Below, piece by piece: positions 5,843 through 7,208 of a stretch of 7,208 bases of DNA (its first letter is position 1; each line of letters opens with the position of its first letter). The notes below the pieces were generated by a model, which saw only the letters and a list, made by a program, of their open reading frames with translations, was not told the DNA's origin and ran no database searches. The DNA is from Patescibacteria group bacterium (GTDB lineage: Bacteria > Patescibacteriota > Minisyncoccia > Minisyncoccales > DG-74-1), in the NCBI GenBank assembly GCA_030016465.1, contig JASEJL010000042.1, positions 1 to 7,208 of the forward strand. The letters are read 5' to 3'. Made by a program: the position numbers and the translations under genes.

Positions 5843-6936
5843 TTGTTTTCACCTTGGATTAGTTCCCAAAACTCTTCAAAATATTCTTTAGCAATGCCTT
5901 CCCAACCAAAGTTACCTAAAGTAAATTCTCTGGCCCTTTCCCCAAAATCTTTCCGTTTTTGATCATTGTCTATCAATTCATTGATTCTATTCACATAATC
6001 ACTTATGTTATAAGGCTCGACTAAGAAACCATTACAACCATCTTCTATTGCGTTTTGAATCCCCTCAAGTCTGGATGCAATCACTGGGAGAGCGCATGAA
6101 GATGCCTCCAGAGCGACAATTCCAAATCCCTCCATATCCCCTTTGACCTTTATGTTTGGCATTATAAATATGTCAGATGCGTTGTAAAGCAACTTCAAAG
6201 TGTCGACATTTACCTCGCCCAACAATAGTACATAATCTTGCACGGTTTTTTCTCTTATGCTTTCTTCTATTCTTTCTTTCATTACTCCATCACCAGCAAT
6301 TAAATATAGAATTTCTCTTCTTTTCTCAATAAGTTTTGGCATAATGTTTTCAATAAACCAGTGGAAGCCTTTTCTCTCAACCAGTCTTCCAACCGAAAGA
6401 AGAATTTCTCTCTCCGTAAGATCAATGCCTATTATCTTTGAGATTTGCCTTCTAAACTCACCCCTATCTCCATCCAGATAAAACTCATTAAAATCTATGC
6501 CTACGGTTATTACCGAGCATTTATCTGCTTTAATCCCCCTCCGCAGGCATTCCTCCCTCGTAGCCTCACTTATACAGATAATCTTGTTAGCCATATTGGT
6601 GAACCTTGGCACTACCGACTGATAAACTCTATTCGGATAAGTTATATCCAAGCCGTGAACTTTTACGACCACGGGTTTTCTGAAAATCTTCAAGAAAGGG
6701 ATCAGGGGTGATAACAGAGCGTCACTTAAAAATACTGTATCAACATCTCTCCTTGCCCATAACAAAAAGAGTTTGAGAAAAGCATAGATGTAAAACAAGG
6801 GTGAATATTTGCCAAAGTTATTCGAGATAACCTTCAAATCCAGATGCTTACTCAAATTGCAAGCCAAATCATAATTTAGTTTCTCCGCTCCTCCCACATC
6901 AGGAGGATAATTTCTGGCAATAAAAACCAGTTTCAC
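5839..6936 (-). CDS. GT4 family glycosyltransferase (GT4-B)
   Basis: A GT-B fold enzyme of about 365 residues. Numbering from the upstream GTG at 6942: the acceptor domain starts KLVFIARNYPPDVGGAEK (4-21), the glycine-rich turn typical of GT4 enzymes, followed by VVVKVHGLD (91-99) and IICISEATREECLRRG (121-136). The donor domain has LLSVGRLVERKGFHWFI (181-197) with the phosphate-binding Arg186 and Lys191, LIAGDGVMKERIE (214-226), and the complete E-x7-E motif EGFGIVALEA (271-280), followed by LPVIAS. All key residues are present. It transfers a sugar from a nucleotide donor to a growing lipid-linked glycan in the cytoplasm. Two GTG codons compete: 6942 and 6936. GAGG at 6944-6947 lies 7 bases from the second and only 1 from the first, so I chose 6936, giving the natural MKLVFIARNYPP. 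It overlaps GT4-A downstream. Specificity is unknown. Confidence 0.9.
   Translation of the reverse strand: MKLVFIARNYPPDVGGAEKLNYDLACNLSKHLDLKVISNNFGKYSPLFYIYAFLKLFLLWARRDVDTVFLSDALLSPLIPFLKIFRKPVVVKVHGLDITYPNRVYQSVVPRFTNMANKIICISEATREECLRRGIKADKCSVITVGIDFNEFYLDGDRGEFRRQISKIIGIDLTEREILLSVGRLVERKGFHWFIENIMPKLIEKRREILYLIAGDGVMKERIEESIREKTVQDYVLLLGEVNVDTLKLLYNASDIFIMPNIKVKGDMEGFGIVALEASSCALPVIASRLEGIQNAIEDGCNGFLVEPYNISDYVNRINELIDNDQKRKDFGERAREFTLGNFGWEGIAKEYFEEFWELIQGENN
5849..5855 (-). promoter_or_regulatory. Shine-Dalgarno supporting the TTG start of GT4-A
   Basis: On the minus strand AAGGTGA lies inside the last codons of GT4-B (encoding Q-G-E), 6 bases before TTG at 5842. It justifies the rare TTG start and shows that the two GT4 genes are coupled. 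Confidence 0.75.
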
Positions 6937-6938
6937 GC

Positions 6939-6989
6939 TCACGCCTCATCATTGCAATCTAGTGTTGGGCCTATCACGCTTATTTTCAT
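6939..6989 (-). other. 16-codon ORF resembling a GT2 N-terminus, just before GT4-B
   Basis: On the minus strand an ATG at 6989 opens MKISVIGPTLDCNDEA and stops with TGA at 6939-6941, overlapping the upstream GTG of GT4-B as GTGA. The residues resemble the start of many GT2 enzymes (MKISVIIPTLNEE-type). It could be the remnant of a GT2 gene replaced by GT4-B, a coupling leader peptide, or chance. No family can be assigned from 16 residues. Confidence 0.25.
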
Positions 6990-6991
6990 AA

Positions 6992-7023
6992 CCTAATTAC
7001 CCTCTTACCCCTTTCCCCTATTT
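6992..7023. repeat. C-run (G-run on minus strand) tract with 8-base spacing
   Basis: On the plus strand the blocks CCTAATTA, CCCTCTTA, CCCCTTTC and CCCTATTT follow each other at 8-base steps. On the minus strand this is a purine tract with runs GGGG, GGGG, GGG and GG lying between the GT2 tail and the short ORF. It is an imperfect repeat of unknown role; a weak G-quadruplex or chance are both possible. Confidence 0.3.
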
Positions 7024-7208
7024 CTCACGGAGAGAGTGAGATCCAGAAAGTATCTTCCTCACAACGAAGTTATCGTCGGTGTGGCTCATTTTAAACTGAA
7101 TCATCTCTCCTAATAATCCTAAAGTTGCAAATTGGACACCCATAAGCATTAGAAGAACACCGAAAAGCAAAATATGGCGATAAAAACCACTTTATCTGCA
7201 GATGCATT
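7018..7208 (-). pseudogene. C-terminal tail of a membrane-anchored GT2 glycosyltransferase (DPM/GtrB type), partial and possibly frame-broken
   Basis: On the minus strand, reading toward TAG at 7018-7020, the frame encodes FYRHILLFGVLLMLMGVQ, then FATLGLLGEMIQFK, a short charged tail and LREK. A last hydrophobic helix with LLFGVLLMLMGVQ and LGLLGEM is the usual end of polyprenyl-phosphate sugar synthases of the DPM/GtrB type, which have a GT2 domain and two C-terminal membrane helices. Such enzymes make the lipid-phosphate sugars used by GT-C transferases, which fits the downstream GT-C gene. In this frame a TAA lies at 7192-7194. The neighbouring frame reads MHLQIKWF up to a T5 run (A5 on the plus strand, 7182-7186); removing one T would give KWFYRHILLFG without a stop. 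Only about 20 bases remain before the window edge, so the break is suspected, not shown. Confidence 0.5.

Noticed and set aside
6257..6711. Plus-strand open frames opposite GT4-B
   Set aside because: Antisense to a complete GT4 enzyme with all key residues; no independent evidence of coding.
1..7208. CRISPR arrays, tRNA or rRNA genes, transposases or toxin-antitoxin pairs
   Set aside because: No regularly spaced direct repeats, cloverleaf-like sequence, transposase motif or toxin-like small gene pair was seen on either strand.

Overview
The window is a piece of a cell-surface glycan (capsule, O-antigen-like or S-layer/lipid-linked glycan) biosynthesis locus from an AT-rich prokaryote. It holds only glycan genes: a polysaccharide flippase end, two SAM-dependent methyltransferases, one GT2 glycosyltransferase, one large GT-C type membrane glycosyltransferase, two GT4 glycosyltransferases, and the tail of a membrane-anchored GT2 enzyme. 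No 16S rRNA, tRNA or housekeeping gene is present, so I cannot name the organism. Start codons are mixed (ATG, GTG, TTG). Good Shine-Dalgarno sequences (AAGGAGA, AAGGTGA) precede the minus-strand genes, while the plus-strand genes have A-rich leaders with poor ribosome sites. Both bacteria and archaea fit; a TTTATATA box upstream of 1638 is compatible with an archaeal promoter but does not prove one.

Layout. Plus strand, 1-1529: the 3' end of a Wzx-like flippase overlaps methyltransferase 1 by 14 bases. Methyltransferase 2 follows 14 bases later, and its reading frame is broken at an A6 run: the natural C-terminus continues in the +1 frame to 1529. A short gap (1530-1637) with a hairpin and a TATA-like box leads to a GT2 rhamnosyltransferase-like gene (1638-2531). 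The plus-strand genes then meet the minus-strand genes tail to tail at 2531/2566, where a 10-bp inverted repeat brackets the junction. Minus strand, read from the right edge: a GT2 C-terminal tail (possibly also frame-broken), a 16-codon GT2-like start, GT4-B, GT4-A (overlapping by TTGA), a roughly 300-base gap, and the 622-residue GT-C protein.

How they fit together (inference). Cytoplasmic GT2 and GT4 enzymes extend a sugar chain on a lipid carrier, methyltransferases may modify sugars or cap the chain, the flippase moves the lipid-linked glycan across the membrane, and the GT-C enzyme adds a sugar from a lipid-phosphate donor on the outer face. A membrane GT2 of the DPM/GtrB type, whose tail lies at the right edge, is the usual maker of such donors.

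I found no clearly new system. The interesting material is mosaicism and decay: a sharp base-composition step near 880 (about 28% to 41% GC in the stretches I counted), one strong and one possible homopolymer frameshift, gene remnants upstream of GT4-B, and tiny ORFs that couple by 4-base overlaps to real genes.
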